From JADJWR01 sp964509545 (GTDB lineage Bacteria; Pseudomonadota; Gammaproteobacteria; Burkholderiales; Burkholderiaceae_F), in assembly GCA_964509545.1 (NCBI GenBank), contig CAZDXQ010000006.1, positions 1 through 64,000 of the forward strand: a stretch of 64,000 nucleotides of DNA. The letters run 5' to 3'. The notes beneath the pieces were generated by a model. It saw nothing but the letters and a program-made list of their open reading frames with translations, searched no databases and was not told where the DNA came from. Position numbers and translations under genes: made by a program. Shown here one piece after another: positions 1 to 8,465 of this stretch. The stretch's first letter is position 1. Each line of letters opens with the position of its first letter.

Positions 1-933
1 TCAGAGCGCGTCGAAGGCAGCGCCGATGCGCCGCCGCTGCGCAGCGTCGGCCACCGGCCCGCGCAGCGCCCCCATGTTCTCGGCGAGATGAGCCGGGTTG
101 GTCGTCGCCGGGATGGCGCAGGTCACCGCCGGGTGCGACAGGATCCACTTGCGAAAAAGCTGGGCCCAGTTGGCGCACCCCAGTTCGCGCGCCACGTCCG
201 GCAGCGGCCGCTGGCCGACGCGATTGAACAGCAGCCCTCCGTCGAACGGCCGGTTGACGATCACCGCCACGCCACGCTCGGCCGCCAGCTCGATCAGCGG
301 CAGCGCCGAACGGTCGTCGAGGTTCAGCGTGATCTGCATGAAATCGACCGGCTCGCGGCGCAGTACCTGCGCCATCTCGTCGTGCCTGCGGCCGTGTGAG
401 GTGGTCACGCCGATGTAGCGGAGCCGGCCCTGATCGCGCCAGGCCCGCAGGGTCTTCAGGTGCTCGGGCCAGTTGAGCAGGTTATGCACCTGCATCAGGT
501 CGAAGCGGCGCGGCTCGCGCCCCGGCACGCGGCCATCGATGCCTTGCCCCCAAAGCCGCAGCGATTCGGCCATCTGCGTCGGCCCGACCCGGGCGAACGC
601 GGTCCAGACCTTGGTCGCGGCAAAGAGCCGGCCGCCGTGCTCGACCTGCGGCAGCAGATCGCCGAGCAGCCGTTCCGCACGTCCATACATCGGCGACGAA
701 TCGATCATGCCGCCGCCGGCGGCAAAAAACGCCTGCAGCACCTGCAGCCGGCGCCTGCGCGCGACCGCTTCCTCGCCAACGTCGAAGGCGAGCCAGGTGC
801 CGAGTCCGACGGCATTGATCCGTTCGCCGGTGCGCGGGATCGGCCGCCGCAGCGTGCCGTCGTCCGCCGCCGACGCAGCGCCGGCCAGCACCGGCGCGGC
901 CGGAACGAGCTTCAGGAAGTCTCGCCGTCTCAT
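1..933 (-). CDS. Tat-exported aldo/keto reductase
   Basis: Probable NAD(P)H-dependent oxidoreductase of the aldo/keto reductase superfamily; the substrate cannot be read from the sequence. I start it at the ATG giving MRRRDFLKL, a twin-arginine leader followed by a hydrophobic stretch and an Ala-rich cleavage region near residue 23, so it probably acts in the periplasm. An in-frame start 34 codons upstream would bury that leader. Family marks are GLGTW (43-47), DSSPMYG (78-84, presumed catalytic Asp and Tyr), a TKVW segment for the Lys and QVHN for the His, which is the usual D-Y-K-H order. The length of 310 aa is normal. The gene reaches base 1 with its stop codon intact and lies 58 bp downstream of a co-directional EamA permease. 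Confidence 0.87.
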   Translation of the reverse strand: MRRRDFLKLVPAAPVLAGAASAADDGTLRRPIPRTGERINAVGLGTWLAFDVGEEAVARRRRLQVLQAFFAAGGGMIDSSPMYGRAERLLGDLLPQVEHGGRLFAATKVWTAFARVGPTQMAESLRLWGQGIDGRVPGREPRRFDLMQVHNLLNWPEHLKTLRAWRDQGRLRYIGVTTSHGRRHDEMAQVLRREPVDFMQITLNLDDRSALPLIELAAERGVAVIVNRPFDGGLLFNRVGQRPLPDVARELGCANWAQLFRKWILSHPAVTCAIPATTNPAHLAENMGALRGPVADAAQRRRIGAAFDAL

Positions 934-991
934 CGATGCAGTGACCGAAATCGGCAGGTCGAGTTCAGCGGACCGTCGCTGCCTGCGGACA

Positions 992-1888
992 TCAGCCGCG
1001 GCGTCGCACGTTGACCAGTCCGATGCCCGCGCCAACCATCAGCGCCGCAACCGCAAACGCCGGGCTCAGCCGTTCGCCGAGCAGCAGCACGCCGAAGGCG
1101 ACGCCGAACAGCGGCGCAAGGAACGAAAACACCGCCAGCCGCGCCGCGTAGTAGCGCGTCAGCAGCCAGAACCACGCCAGATAGCTGGCGAACGCCACCA
1201 CCACGCCCTGGAACAGCAGGCTGCCGACGACCACCGCATCGACACGCGTGAGGCCGGACTCGCCGAGCAGGCGCGCCGCCACCGGCAGCAGCAGCGCCGA
1301 GACCGCCAGTTGATAGAGCAGCGTTTTCTCCGCCGCCACCTGCGCCAGCGTCGAGCCGCGGATCAGCACGGTGGTGGCGGCCCACAGAGCAGCGGCGATC
1401 ACGCCGAAGGCATCGCCGAGCAGCGTGCCGCGGTCCGGCGCGGCAAAGCCGTCGGCGAAGGCCGTGGCCAGGCCGGCGAAAGCGAGCAGGACGCCCGCCC
1501 ATTGTGGGGGCGTCAACCGCTCGCCGGGGACCAGCAGCGCCAGTCCGAGCGCGGTCAGCACCGGCGCGAGATAGACGAAAACCACCAGCCGAGACGCCGT
1601 CGTGTGCGCCAGCCCGCTGTAGATGAAGCAGAACTCCGCGGCGAACAACGCCCCGGCGAGCACACCGGCGACGAGCGTGCCGTCGCGGTCGAACAGCGGA
1701 ATGCGGCGCAGCTGCGCCCAGCCGAGCAGCAGAAGGGTGGCCAGGATCGAGCGGATCGCCGCCTGCGTCAGCGGCGCCACCGAAGGAAGCGCGACCTTGA
1801 TCGCCACCTGCTGCAGTCCCCACAGCATGGTGCAGACGAGCAGCGTCGTGCAGGCGCGCCCATCCAGCGGCAGGCGGGTCGGGGTCAT
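992..1888 (-). CDS. EamA/DMT-family permease
   Basis: Inner-membrane transporter of the drug/metabolite transporter superfamily (EamA), normally exporters of amino acids or small metabolites. The 298 residues are almost entirely hydrophobic and fit about ten transmembrane helices in two homologous halves; the first begins near TLLVCTMLWGLQQVAIK and the second after the central LLGDAFGVIAAALWA segment, which is typical of EamA repeats. The substrate cannot be inferred. It is co-directional with the aldo/keto reductase downstream and divergent from the uncharacterised 500-aa protein at 1957, so the 68-bp gap probably holds both promoters. Confidence 0.88.
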   Translation of the reverse strand: MTPTRLPLDGRACTTLLVCTMLWGLQQVAIKVALPSVAPLTQAAIRSILATLLLLGWAQLRRIPLFDRDGTLVAGVLAGALFAAEFCFIYSGLAHTTASRLVVFVYLAPVLTALGLALLVPGERLTPPQWAGVLLAFAGLATAFADGFAAPDRGTLLGDAFGVIAAALWAATTVLIRGSTLAQVAAEKTLLYQLAVSALLLPVAARLLGESGLTRVDAVVVGSLLFQGVVVAFASYLAWFWLLTRYYAARLAVFSFLAPLFGVAFGVLLLGERLSPAFAVAALMVGAGIGLVNVRRRG

Positions 1889-1956
1889 GATGCGGCGGAG
1901 CTTAACGGGCGGCCCCCGGTACCGTAGATTGTTGCTCTTCTTGTTGCGGGCGACCG

Positions 1957-3459
1957 ATGCCCCACGACGGCCAGGATCTCGGCATCGTCTTTCCGCGCGC
2001 CGCCGATGGTGAGCGCAGTTCGAGCGCGACCGGCCGCGAAATCGTGGCGGCCGCCCTGCACGATGCGCAACCGGCCGCCGCAGCGGCCGTCCGCGCCGAA
2101 CGCAACTGGCGCAGCAATTACCCGCGCCACCTGCGGCAGCTGGTCGAATCGGCGCTGGCCGACGATGAAAGACCGCTGGTCATCGCCCGCGCTGGACTCG
2201 CGGCGGCCGCTGCGGTCATGCGCTTCGCGCGCGATGGCGCCGAGAGCAGCCTCGCCGAGGCGATGGCCTCGCCCCGCTCCTGTGCGCTGCGGACAGCCAC
2301 CGTCAGCGGCCGCGGCGGCGCGCCGGAGCCGCTCGCGGTGCCTTATGGCGGTCGCCTGCTTGCCGGCGACGCGCTGCTGCGTCAGGTCGACGACTGGTGC
2401 GCTCGTGGACTGGCCGAGCCGTCGCTCGCGGCGGCCATTCGCCGTGTGCACGACCATCCCGACTGGCTCGATCTTTCCGACCAGCATCTCGTGCTGCTCG
2501 GCGCCGGTGCCGAACTGGGGCCGTTCGCGTGGCTGGCACGCCGGCGCGCGCGACTGGTCGCCGTCGACATCGCCCGCCCGGCGATCTGGCAGCGGCTGAT
2601 CGCCACTGCCCGCGCAGGCAACGGCACGCTGCACCTGCCGCTGCATGCAGGCGTGGAAGCGTCGGCCGGCGACGACGTCCTGGCGCAGCACGCCGGCGCC
2701 GACCTGCTGACCGAGACACCCGAAATCGCCGACTGGCTGCAACAGTTCTCGGCGCCGATGACGGTCGGCGCCTATGCCTATCTCGACGGCGCGCAGCATT
2801 TGCGTGTGGCCATCGCCATGGACGCGATCCAGGCGCAGTGCTGCGCGGCCCGCCGCGACACCACGCTGGCGATGCTGGCCACACCCACCGACCTGTGCGC
2901 CGTGCCGACCGAGGTGATGCAAGGCGCCCACGCCCGCCATGCGCAGCGCCCGGCCACGGCGAGGCTTTGGCAGCAGCCGCTTCACTGGCTGTCGGGCGGG
3001 CGGCTGTTCGCGCGCAACGTCGATCCCACGACCGCCGGATTCGGCATCGTCGACGCACTCGTCGTGCAGCAGGGGCCGAACTACGCGCTGGCCAAGCGCC
3101 TGCAGCAGTGGCGCGCGCTCGCGGCGCGCGCCGACGGCTGCCGCGTCTCGCTGCACGTTGCGCCGCCGTCGCTGACCGGTTCGGTGCTGAAGAACCGGTT
3201 GATGGCTGCCGCCTATCGCGCCGCGGGGCTGTTCGGCGTCGAGGCCTTCGCTCCGGAAACCGCCAGCGCGCTGATGGCGGCGCTGCTGGTGCATGACCTG
3301 CGCCACGCCGAGGCAGTTGCCCGCCCGGCGACGCCGCTGGCGCATCCGCTGCTGCTGCTGACCGACGCCGCGCACCACGGCGGCCTCTGGCGGATGCAAT
3401 ATGCCGCCCGCTCGGCACTGCCTGCGGCGGCGCTGCTCGGTGCGCTGCGGCGACGCTGA
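1957..3459 (+). CDS. Uncharacterised 500-aa protein with a Rossmann-like segment
   Basis: I do not recognise the family with confidence. The 500-residue protein has no signal peptide or transmembrane helix and should be cytoplasmic. A hydrophobic beta-strand followed by GAGAELGP (about residues 182-189) and then LVAVDIARP looks like a dinucleotide-binding Rossmann turn with an acidic residue at the end of the second strand. The C-terminal part is Ala/Leu-rich and helical. The ATG at 1957 is the first good start after the divergent EamA gene. An NAD(P)-binding enzyme is one possibility, but no catalytic motif is visible to support a reaction. Confidence 0.7.
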   Translation: MPHDGQDLGIVFPRAADGERSSSATGREIVAAALHDAQPAAAAAVRAERNWRSNYPRHLRQLVESALADDERPLVIARAGLAAAAAVMRFARDGAESSLAEAMASPRSCALRTATVSGRGGAPEPLAVPYGGRLLAGDALLRQVDDWCARGLAEPSLAAAIRRVHDHPDWLDLSDQHLVLLGAGAELGPFAWLARRRARLVAVDIARPAIWQRLIATARAGNGTLHLPLHAGVEASAGDDVLAQHAGADLLTETPEIADWLQQFSAPMTVGAYAYLDGAQHLRVAIAMDAIQAQCCAARRDTTLAMLATPTDLCAVPTEVMQGAHARHAQRPATARLWQQPLHWLSGGRLFARNVDPTTAGFGIVDALVVQQGPNYALAKRLQQWRALAARADGCRVSLHVAPPSLTGSVLKNRLMAAAYRAAGLFGVEAFAPETASALMAALLVHDLRHAEAVARPATPLAHPLLLLTDAAHHGGLWRMQYAARSALPAAALLGALRRR

Positions 3460-3522
3460 CCGCTTGCCGTTGCGCGGCGCGCTCGTAGAATCGCCCGCCT
3501 GTCCCGCACCGAGGGTATCGCG

Positions 3523-4023
3523 TTGTCAGCCGCCGATCCGGCCTCCGGTGTGCAGCTCGACCCGGCGACCGCCGAGTTCATTACCGGCGTCACGTCGATG
3601 TCGATCGCCACGCGCGATGCGCAGTTGCTGCCCACGGTGGGCAAGGCGCTCGGCTGCCTGCTGGGCGCCGACCGGCGGGTGGTGACGGTGATGATCGACG
3701 GCGAGCAGTCGGCGCGCATCGCCTCCGACATTGCCGGCGGCAGCCCGGTCGCGGTGGTCTACTCGCTTCCGGCCACGCACCGCACGGTGCAGATCAAGGG
3801 CATGCGGGCGACCGTGACCGCGGCGACGCCGACGCAGCAGGTGCGGGTGCGGATGCACGTCGATGCCATCGTCGAGCATCTGGTGCCTCTCGGCTACGCC
3901 GAAGCGGCGCTGCGCGTGTTCTTCAGCTATACGCCGGAGGCATTGCTCGCAGTGCGCTTCACCCCGACCGCGGTATTCGCGCAGACGCCGGGACCGCGCG
4001 CCGGCGAGCGGATCGCCGGATGA
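3523..4023 (+). CDS. Pyridoxamine-5'-phosphate-oxidase-like FMN split-barrel protein
   Basis: A 166-aa cytoplasmic protein of the general PNPOx-like FMN split-barrel type. Its beta-rich core (VVTVMIDGEQSARIASDI, then SPVAVVYSLPATHRTVQIKG) and the C-terminal TPTAVFAQTPGPRAGE segment are characteristic of small bacterial members thought to bind flavin. The start is a TTG at 3523 preceded by GAGGGTAT at a suitable distance; no ATG fits the N-terminus. Its stop overlaps the ATG of the next gene by 4 bp, so the two are translationally coupled, and the partner starts with a related barrel. The pair may act as a redox or ligand sensor, but that is inference. Confidence 0.72.
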   Translation: MSAADPASGVQLDPATAEFITGVTSMSIATRDAQLLPTVGKALGCLLGADRRVVTVMIDGEQSARIASDIAGGSPVAVVYSLPATHRTVQIKGMRATVTAATPTQQVRVRMHVDAIVEHLVPLGYAEAALRVFFSYTPEALLAVRFTPTAVFAQTPGPRAGERIAG

Positions 4024-5378
4024 GTCCGCCGCTGGCCGCGTTGCGCGCCTGCTTCGAAGGCGAGCTCCCGTCGCTGCTGGCCAGTTGCAGCCTCGACGGC
4101 ACGCCGAACGTCACCTACGTGTCGCAGGTGCACTACGTCGACGCCGAACACGTCGCGCTGAGCTTCCAGTTCTTCAACAAGACGCGCGAGAACGTTCTCG
4201 AACATCCCTATGCGGTCGCCCTGGTGGCCGATCCGCGCACCGGCCGTCGTTGGCGCCTGCACCTGCGCTACCTGCGCACCGAGGACTCCGGGCCATTGTT
4301 CGAATCGATGCGCGCGCGCCTGGCCGGCATCGCCTCACACACGGGTATGGCCGGTGTCTTCCGTCTGCGCGGCTCGGACGTGTATCGCGTACTGCAGATC
4401 GAAGCCGTGCCGGGTCCGGTCGTTGCGCCGGCGCAGCCCGAGTGCAGCCCGCTCACGCTGCTGCGCCCGCTGGCCAGCCGCATCGCCGCGCATGCGGATC
4501 TCGCCACGCTGCTCGACGACACGCTCGCCGCGCTCGACACCGAACTGCACATCTCGCACTCGATGCTGCTGCTGGTCGACGCCGGCGGCCGCCGCGCGGC
4601 GCGGCTGTTCATGGTGGCCAGCCACGGCTACGACGCCTCGGGGCTCGGCTCGGAAATTCCGCTCGGCCACGGCGTGATCGGGGTGGCGGCGGCACAGCGC
4701 ACGCCGATCCGCATCTCGCACTTCACCGCCGAGTACAGCTACGGCCGCGCGATCCGCGAAGAGATCCGCGCCTCCGGACTGGCCGAGCAACTGGAAAGCG
4801 AGATTCCCCTGCCCGGCCTGGCGGCGCCGCGCAGCCAGCTGGCCGTGCCGATCGTGGTCGCCGACCAGGTCGTCGGCGTGCTTTATGCCGAGAGCACCGA
4901 GGACAAGCGCTTTTCGTTCGAGCACGAGGACCTTCTGGTGGGGCTGGCCTCGCAACTGGGCGCCACCATCGCCCTGCTGCGGCTGGCCGCGGAAGCGCAG
5001 GAGGAACCCGCGACCGAGTCTCTGCCGGCGCAGCGGCCGACCACCGACACGCCGGTGCTCGTGCGCCGCTATCCGGTCAACGACAGCATCTTCATCGACA
5101 ACGAATACCTGATCAAAGGCGTGGCCGGGGCGATCCTGTGGAAGCTGGCGCGCGAGCATGCCGCCGGCCGGCGGGCCGATTTCAGCAACCGCGAGCTGCG
5201 CCTCGATCCGGCGCTGCATCTTCCCGACATCAGCGACAACCTCGAGGCGCGCCTGATCCTGCTGGCGCGCCGTCTGCAGGAGCGCTGTCCGCGGCTGCGC
5301 ATCGTCAAGACCGGGCGCGGCCGCTTCCGCTTCGAAACCGACGCGCCGCTTCAGCTCGAAGAGGCGACCGCGGCGTGA
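4020..5378 (+). CDS. PNPOx-like barrel + GAF domain protein with C-terminal winged-helix-like region
   Basis: A 452-aa multidomain cytoplasmic protein. Residues 1 to about 140 form a PNPOx-type FMN split barrel (LLASCSLDGTPNVTYVS, then VALSFQFFNKTRENV). Residues about 155-330 form a GAF domain with LGHGVIGVAAAQRTPIRI and QLAVPIVVADQVVGVLYAES, the usual GAF closing strands. The last 100 residues (NDSIFIDNEYLIKGVAG onward) look like a compact winged-helix-type module. The ATG overlaps the upstream split-barrel gene by 4 bp (ATGA). The order suggests a sensor that couples flavin or small-molecule binding to an output, though no nuclease, kinase or cyclase domain is present. Confidence 0.75.
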   Translation: MSPPLAALRACFEGELPSLLASCSLDGTPNVTYVSQVHYVDAEHVALSFQFFNKTRENVLEHPYAVALVADPRTGRRWRLHLRYLRTEDSGPLFESMRARLAGIASHTGMAGVFRLRGSDVYRVLQIEAVPGPVVAPAQPECSPLTLLRPLASRIAAHADLATLLDDTLAALDTELHISHSMLLLVDAGGRRAARLFMVASHGYDASGLGSEIPLGHGVIGVAAAQRTPIRISHFTAEYSYGRAIREEIRASGLAEQLESEIPLPGLAAPRSQLAVPIVVADQVVGVLYAESTEDKRFSFEHEDLLVGLASQLGATIALLRLAAEAQEEPATESLPAQRPTTDTPVLVRRYPVNDSIFIDNEYLIKGVAGAILWKLAREHAAGRRADFSNRELRLDPALHLPDISDNLEARLILLARRLQERCPRLRIVKTGRGRFRFETDAPLQLEEATAA

Positions 5379-5651
5379 GCCTCGCCTGCTCGGCGGGGCA
5401 GGCGGCCGAAAGCGCGTGGCGCCTCGGGAGTCGACGCAGGAGAATCCGGACCTGATCAGTTCATCGATCGCCCCTTCCGACAGTCGGCAGGCGCCGCTGC
5501 GTCATTGCCGGCGCCTGACACGAAGGCCGGCAGGGCAGGCACGCAAACCCCGCTGCGCACGCAGGTATCTGCTCACGGCCTGCCAGGAAATTGCACTGCG
5601 GCAACGGTGCGAAAATCCGGCCACGCAGCAAAGTCCGCCACCGCCGCAACG

Positions 5652-5852
5652 ATGTCGAGCACGATTCCGCTTTCTGCCGCGACCGAAGTGCCGTCGCCGT
5701 GCATCTCCGTGTGCCGCATCGATCCGCGCAGCGGCTGGTGCGAGGGTTGCCGGCGCACGATCGACGAGATCGCGCACTGGGGCCTGCTCGACGATGACGA
5801 GAAGCGGGCGATCTGGGCCGAACTGGGTCATCGCGGAGCGCGACCGAAATGA
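5652..5852 (+). CDS. DUF1289 domain protein
   Basis: A small 66-aa cytoplasmic protein of the DUF1289 family, recognised from CISVCRIDP followed by WCEGCRRTIDEIAHW and the ending DDEKRAIWAEL. The conserved cysteines suggest metal or Fe-S binding in the family, although no function is established. I choose the ATG at 5652; the frame remains open upstream to 5505, but that part has no family similarity. The stop overlaps the next ATG by 4 bp, so it is coupled to the isomerase-like gene. Confidence 0.85.
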   Translation: MSSTIPLSAATEVPSPCISVCRIDPRSGWCEGCRRTIDEIAHWGLLDDDEKRAIWAELGHRGARPK

Positions 5853-6526
5853 ACGCAGCCCATCCAAGCGCCGCCGAGATCGACTGGTATTTCGATTTCA
5901 TCTCGCCGTATTCGTACCTTGCCTTCGAGGCGCTGCCCGCGACGCTGGCGAGCATCGATCCCGCGCCGCGGGTGCGCTATCGACCCGTGCTGTTTGCCGG
6001 CCTGCTGAACCACTGGGGCCACATGGGCCCGGCGGAGGTGCCACCGAAGCGGCGCTTCACCTATGAACAGGTCGCCTGGCTGGCCGACCGGCACGGCATC
6101 CCGATGCGCGCGCCGCGCCATCACCCGTTCAACCCTCTGCCGCTGCTGCGCGCGGCGATTGCGGCCGGAAGCGGGCGCAGCGTGATCGAGCGCCTGTTCC
6201 GCTTCGTCTGGCGCGACGGCAGCCTGCCCGACGAAGCCGCCTTCGCGCCGCTTCTCGAAGCACTCGGCCTGGCGCCCGCCGCCCTCGACGCGCCGGAAGT
6301 GAAAGCAGCGTTGCGCGCCAACGGCGAGTCGGCAATCGCCGCCGGCGTCTTCGGCGTGCCGACTGCGGTGGCGCAGACGGCGCGCGGCGTACGCGTGATC
6401 TGGGGCTTCGATTCGCTGCCGATGCTCGCCGACTGGCTGCGCGACGCGCCGGTGTTTGCCGGCTCCGAGATGCGTCGCGCCGCCGACCTGCCCCCCGGCG
6501 AGCAGCGGCGCGGCCTTCGGCAATGA
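5849..6526 (+). CDS. 2-hydroxychromene-2-carboxylate isomerase / DsbA-family protein
   Basis: A 225-aa thioredoxin-fold protein of the DsbA/HCCA-isomerase family. These glutathione-dependent enzymes isomerise 2-hydroxychromene-2-carboxylate in naphthalene degradation, and many relatives have unknown substrates. The start DWYFDFISPYSYLAFEAL is diagnostic: the SPYSY segment replaces the CXXC of DsbA and its Ser is the presumed glutathione-contacting residue. GVFGVPTAV near residue 168 is the conserved cis-Pro loop. The gene overlaps DUF1289 upstream and the MaoC gene downstream, each by 4 bp, so the three form one translation unit. No other aromatic-degradation gene is adjacent, so the actual substrate is uncertain. 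Confidence 0.85.
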   Translation: MNAAHPSAAEIDWYFDFISPYSYLAFEALPATLASIDPAPRVRYRPVLFAGLLNHWGHMGPAEVPPKRRFTYEQVAWLADRHGIPMRAPRHHPFNPLPLLRAAIAAGSGRSVIERLFRFVWRDGSLPDEAAFAPLLEALGLAPAALDAPEVKAALRANGESAIAAGVFGVPTAVAQTARGVRVIWGFDSLPMLADWLRDAPVFAGSEMRRAADLPPGEQRRGLRQ

Positions 6527-6948
6527 TCCGGGCCACGGTTGGCGAGCGCTTCACCGGCACGGCGCACCTCAGCGCTGATTCGATTCGCGCCTTTGCCCAT
6601 TCGGTCGGCGACAGCAATCCGCTGCATCACGACGAGGCGGTCGCCGCCCGATCGCGCTTCGGCAGGCTGATCGCCAGCGGCACGCACAGCGCTTCGCTGC
6701 TGATGGCGTTGACCGCGTCGCACTTCTCGCGCCATGCGCAACCGCTGGGCCTCGAATTCAAGCTGCACTTCCACAAGGCGGTGTATGCCGGCGATACGCT
6801 GGCACTGGCCTGGACCGTTACTCGTGTGCAGTGGAAGGCATCGCTCGGCGGCGACCTGGTCTGGCTCGATGGCGAAGCGCGCAACCAGCACGACCAGGTG
6901 GTGCTGGCCGCCACCGCGACGCTGCTGGTCATGGACCGCATGCCATGA
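6523..6948 (+). CDS. MaoC-like hot-dog dehydratase
   Basis: A 141-aa single hot-dog protein of the MaoC / (R)-specific enoyl-CoA hydratase group. The segment FAHSVGDSNPLHHDEAVA contains the hydratase motif with the catalytic Asp and His (D..NPLHHD), followed by FGRLIASGTHSASLL, the usual helix of the fold. It probably hydrates an enoyl-CoA. It overlaps the isomerase-like gene by 4 bp and so shares its mRNA. The length is normal for stand-alone MaoC proteins. Confidence 0.87.
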   Translation: MIRATVGERFTGTAHLSADSIRAFAHSVGDSNPLHHDEAVAARSRFGRLIASGTHSASLLMALTASHFSRHAQPLGLEFKLHFHKAVYAGDTLALAWTVTRVQWKASLGGDLVWLDGEARNQHDQVVLAATATLLVMDRMP

Positions 6949-7056
6949 ACCCGCCGCGTTCCATCGCTGACGGGAAACCACCCGGGGGGGAAGCCCGATG
7001 ACCGCAGACGCGCCGGTACGAGGTGCGCACTTCGCGCGGCCGGCGCAGCCAGCGCG

Positions 7057-7482
7057 ATGACGCCGCCGGATTTCTCGCAGCCTGTCTCCGGCCCGGCGTA
7101 CGGCCGCTTCTTCCGGCTGCTCGCCACGGCCATGGTACTCGGCGTGCTGGCGATGGCCGTGCGCGCCACGCTGCTGCTGCCGGACGACGTGCAGGCGGCA
7201 CAGGGCTACTGGATCCTCGGCATCGGCATGCTGGCGCTGCTTGCGTCGTACTGGGTGCTGATGCGCTCGACCACCATCATCGACGGTCAGGGTATCCGCC
7301 AAAGCGGCCTGACCGATAAGAAGGTCGCGTGGCACGAGTTGCACAGCGCGCGCCTGTTCGGCCCACCGTTCGCGCGCCGGCTGATGGTGCGCACCGCCAA
7401 CGGCCGCTTCCGCTTCTTCTTTGGCGGATCGCCGGAACTGCTGGCCGCCTTCGCGCGCATCGCGCAGGCGTACAGGGCATGA
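7057..7482 (+). CDS. Small membrane protein with PH-like C-terminus
   Basis: A 141-aa protein with two closely spaced transmembrane helices (about residues 20-42 and 50-68), then a soluble C-terminal segment with alternating strands (TTIIDGQGIRQSGL, KKVAWHELHSARLF, RLMVRTANGRFRFFF). That pattern fits the bacterial PH-like domains found after two helices. The function is unknown. It follows the MaoC gene by 108 bp on the same strand; a run of seven G bases lies in that gap near 6984-6990. Confidence 0.7.
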   Translation: MTPPDFSQPVSGPAYGRFFRLLATAMVLGVLAMAVRATLLLPDDVQAAQGYWILGIGMLALLASYWVLMRSTTIIDGQGIRQSGLTDKKVAWHELHSARLFGPPFARRLMVRTANGRFRFFFGGSPELLAAFARIAQAYRA

Positions 7483-7535
7483 GGCGCCGGGCCGCCCCAA
7501 GGGTGAATCTTTGAGCGCAGCGCGAGGGTAGTCCA

Positions 7536-8465
7536 TTGCGCGGCATGCGCCCGGTCCGGCTGCCCGGCACGATGCAGGTGCTCGAGCGCGGCTGGCTCAG
7601 CTCCAATTCCATCGTCTTCGACGACGGCGGCCAGATCAGCGTCGTCGACACCGGCTACGTGTCACATGCGCCACTGCTGGTGCAACTGATCGAGCAGGTC
7701 CGGCGCGGCCGGCCGCTGGCGCGGATCGTCAATACGCACCTGCACTCCGATCATGTCGGCGGCAACGCGGCGCTGAAGTCGCACCTGCAGCCGACGATCA
7801 TCATTCCGCCCGGCCTGGCGCAGGCCGTGCGCCAATGGGACGAGCAGCGCCTGAACTTCGCCGCGACCGGACAGCGCTGTGCCCGCTTCGATTACGACGC
7901 GCTGCTCGACCCGGCGCAGCCGCTGCGGCTCGGCGGGCTCGACTGGCAGCTGCTCGACGGCGGCGGCCACGACCGCGAGATGGTGCTGCTGTTCAATCCC
8001 GACGAGCGCATCCTGCTGTCGGCCGACGCGCTGTGGCGCAACGGTTTCGGCGTGCTGTTCCCGGAGCTGGAGGGCGCCTCGGGCTTTGCCGAGCAGCAGG
8101 CGGTGCTCGAAAGCATCGACCGGCTTGCGCCTCGGCTGGTCATTCCCGGCCACGGCGCGCCGTTCACCGAGGTCGGCGCGGCGCTGGACGCAGCGATGCG
8201 GCGCCTGGAATACCTGCGCAGCGATCCGCAGCGCAACGCGCGCCACGGCTCGAAAGTGCTGATCAAGTTCTGGCTGCTCGACGTGCGCAGCACGACGCTG
8301 GAGTCGCTGCACCGGCATTTCGCGCAGACCGAGTATCTGCGCCTGATCCATCAGCGCTACTTCGCCCGCCGGGCCTTTGCCGAGATGCTCGACGAACACG
8401 TCGCGGAACTGGTCCGCGCCGGCGCCGCCGAAATCGCCGGCGGCCTGCTGCACAATCGCGACTAG
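7536..8465 (+). CDS. MBL-fold metallo-hydrolase
   Basis: A 309-aa zinc hydrolase of the metallo-beta-lactamase fold. THLHSDHVGG (about residues 69-78) is the HxHxDH metal-binding motif, LLDGGGHD supplies a further histidine and VIPGHGAP the C-terminal one. There is no signal peptide, so it is presumably cytoplasmic; the substrate is unknown. Two starts are possible: the TTG at 7536, which has GAGGG at good spacing, and the ATG at 7545 three codons later. Its stop is followed immediately by the ATG of the DUF3455 gene. Confidence 0.87.
   Translation: MRGMRPVRLPGTMQVLERGWLSSNSIVFDDGGQISVVDTGYVSHAPLLVQLIEQVRRGRPLARIVNTHLHSDHVGGNAALKSHLQPTIIIPPGLAQAVRQWDEQRLNFAATGQRCARFDYDALLDPAQPLRLGGLDWQLLDGGGHDREMVLLFNPDERILLSADALWRNGFGVLFPELEGASGFAEQQAVLESIDRLAPRLVIPGHGAPFTEVGAALDAAMRRLEYLRSDPQRNARHGSKVLIKFWLLDVRSTTLESLHRHFAQTEYLRLIHQRYFARRAFAEMLDEHVAELVRAGAAEIAGGLLHNRD

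Noticed and set aside
1885..3399. 504-codon minus-strand frame opposite the 500-aa protein
   Set aside because: Gln/Arg/Gly-biased composition typical of antisense frames in GC-rich DNA; the plus frame has a normal residue mix and context.
6949..7050. Two tiny plus-strand frames of about 18-20 codons between MaoC and the small membrane protein
   Set aside because: They have good spacing but no recognisable content and contain a seven-G run; too short to support as genes.
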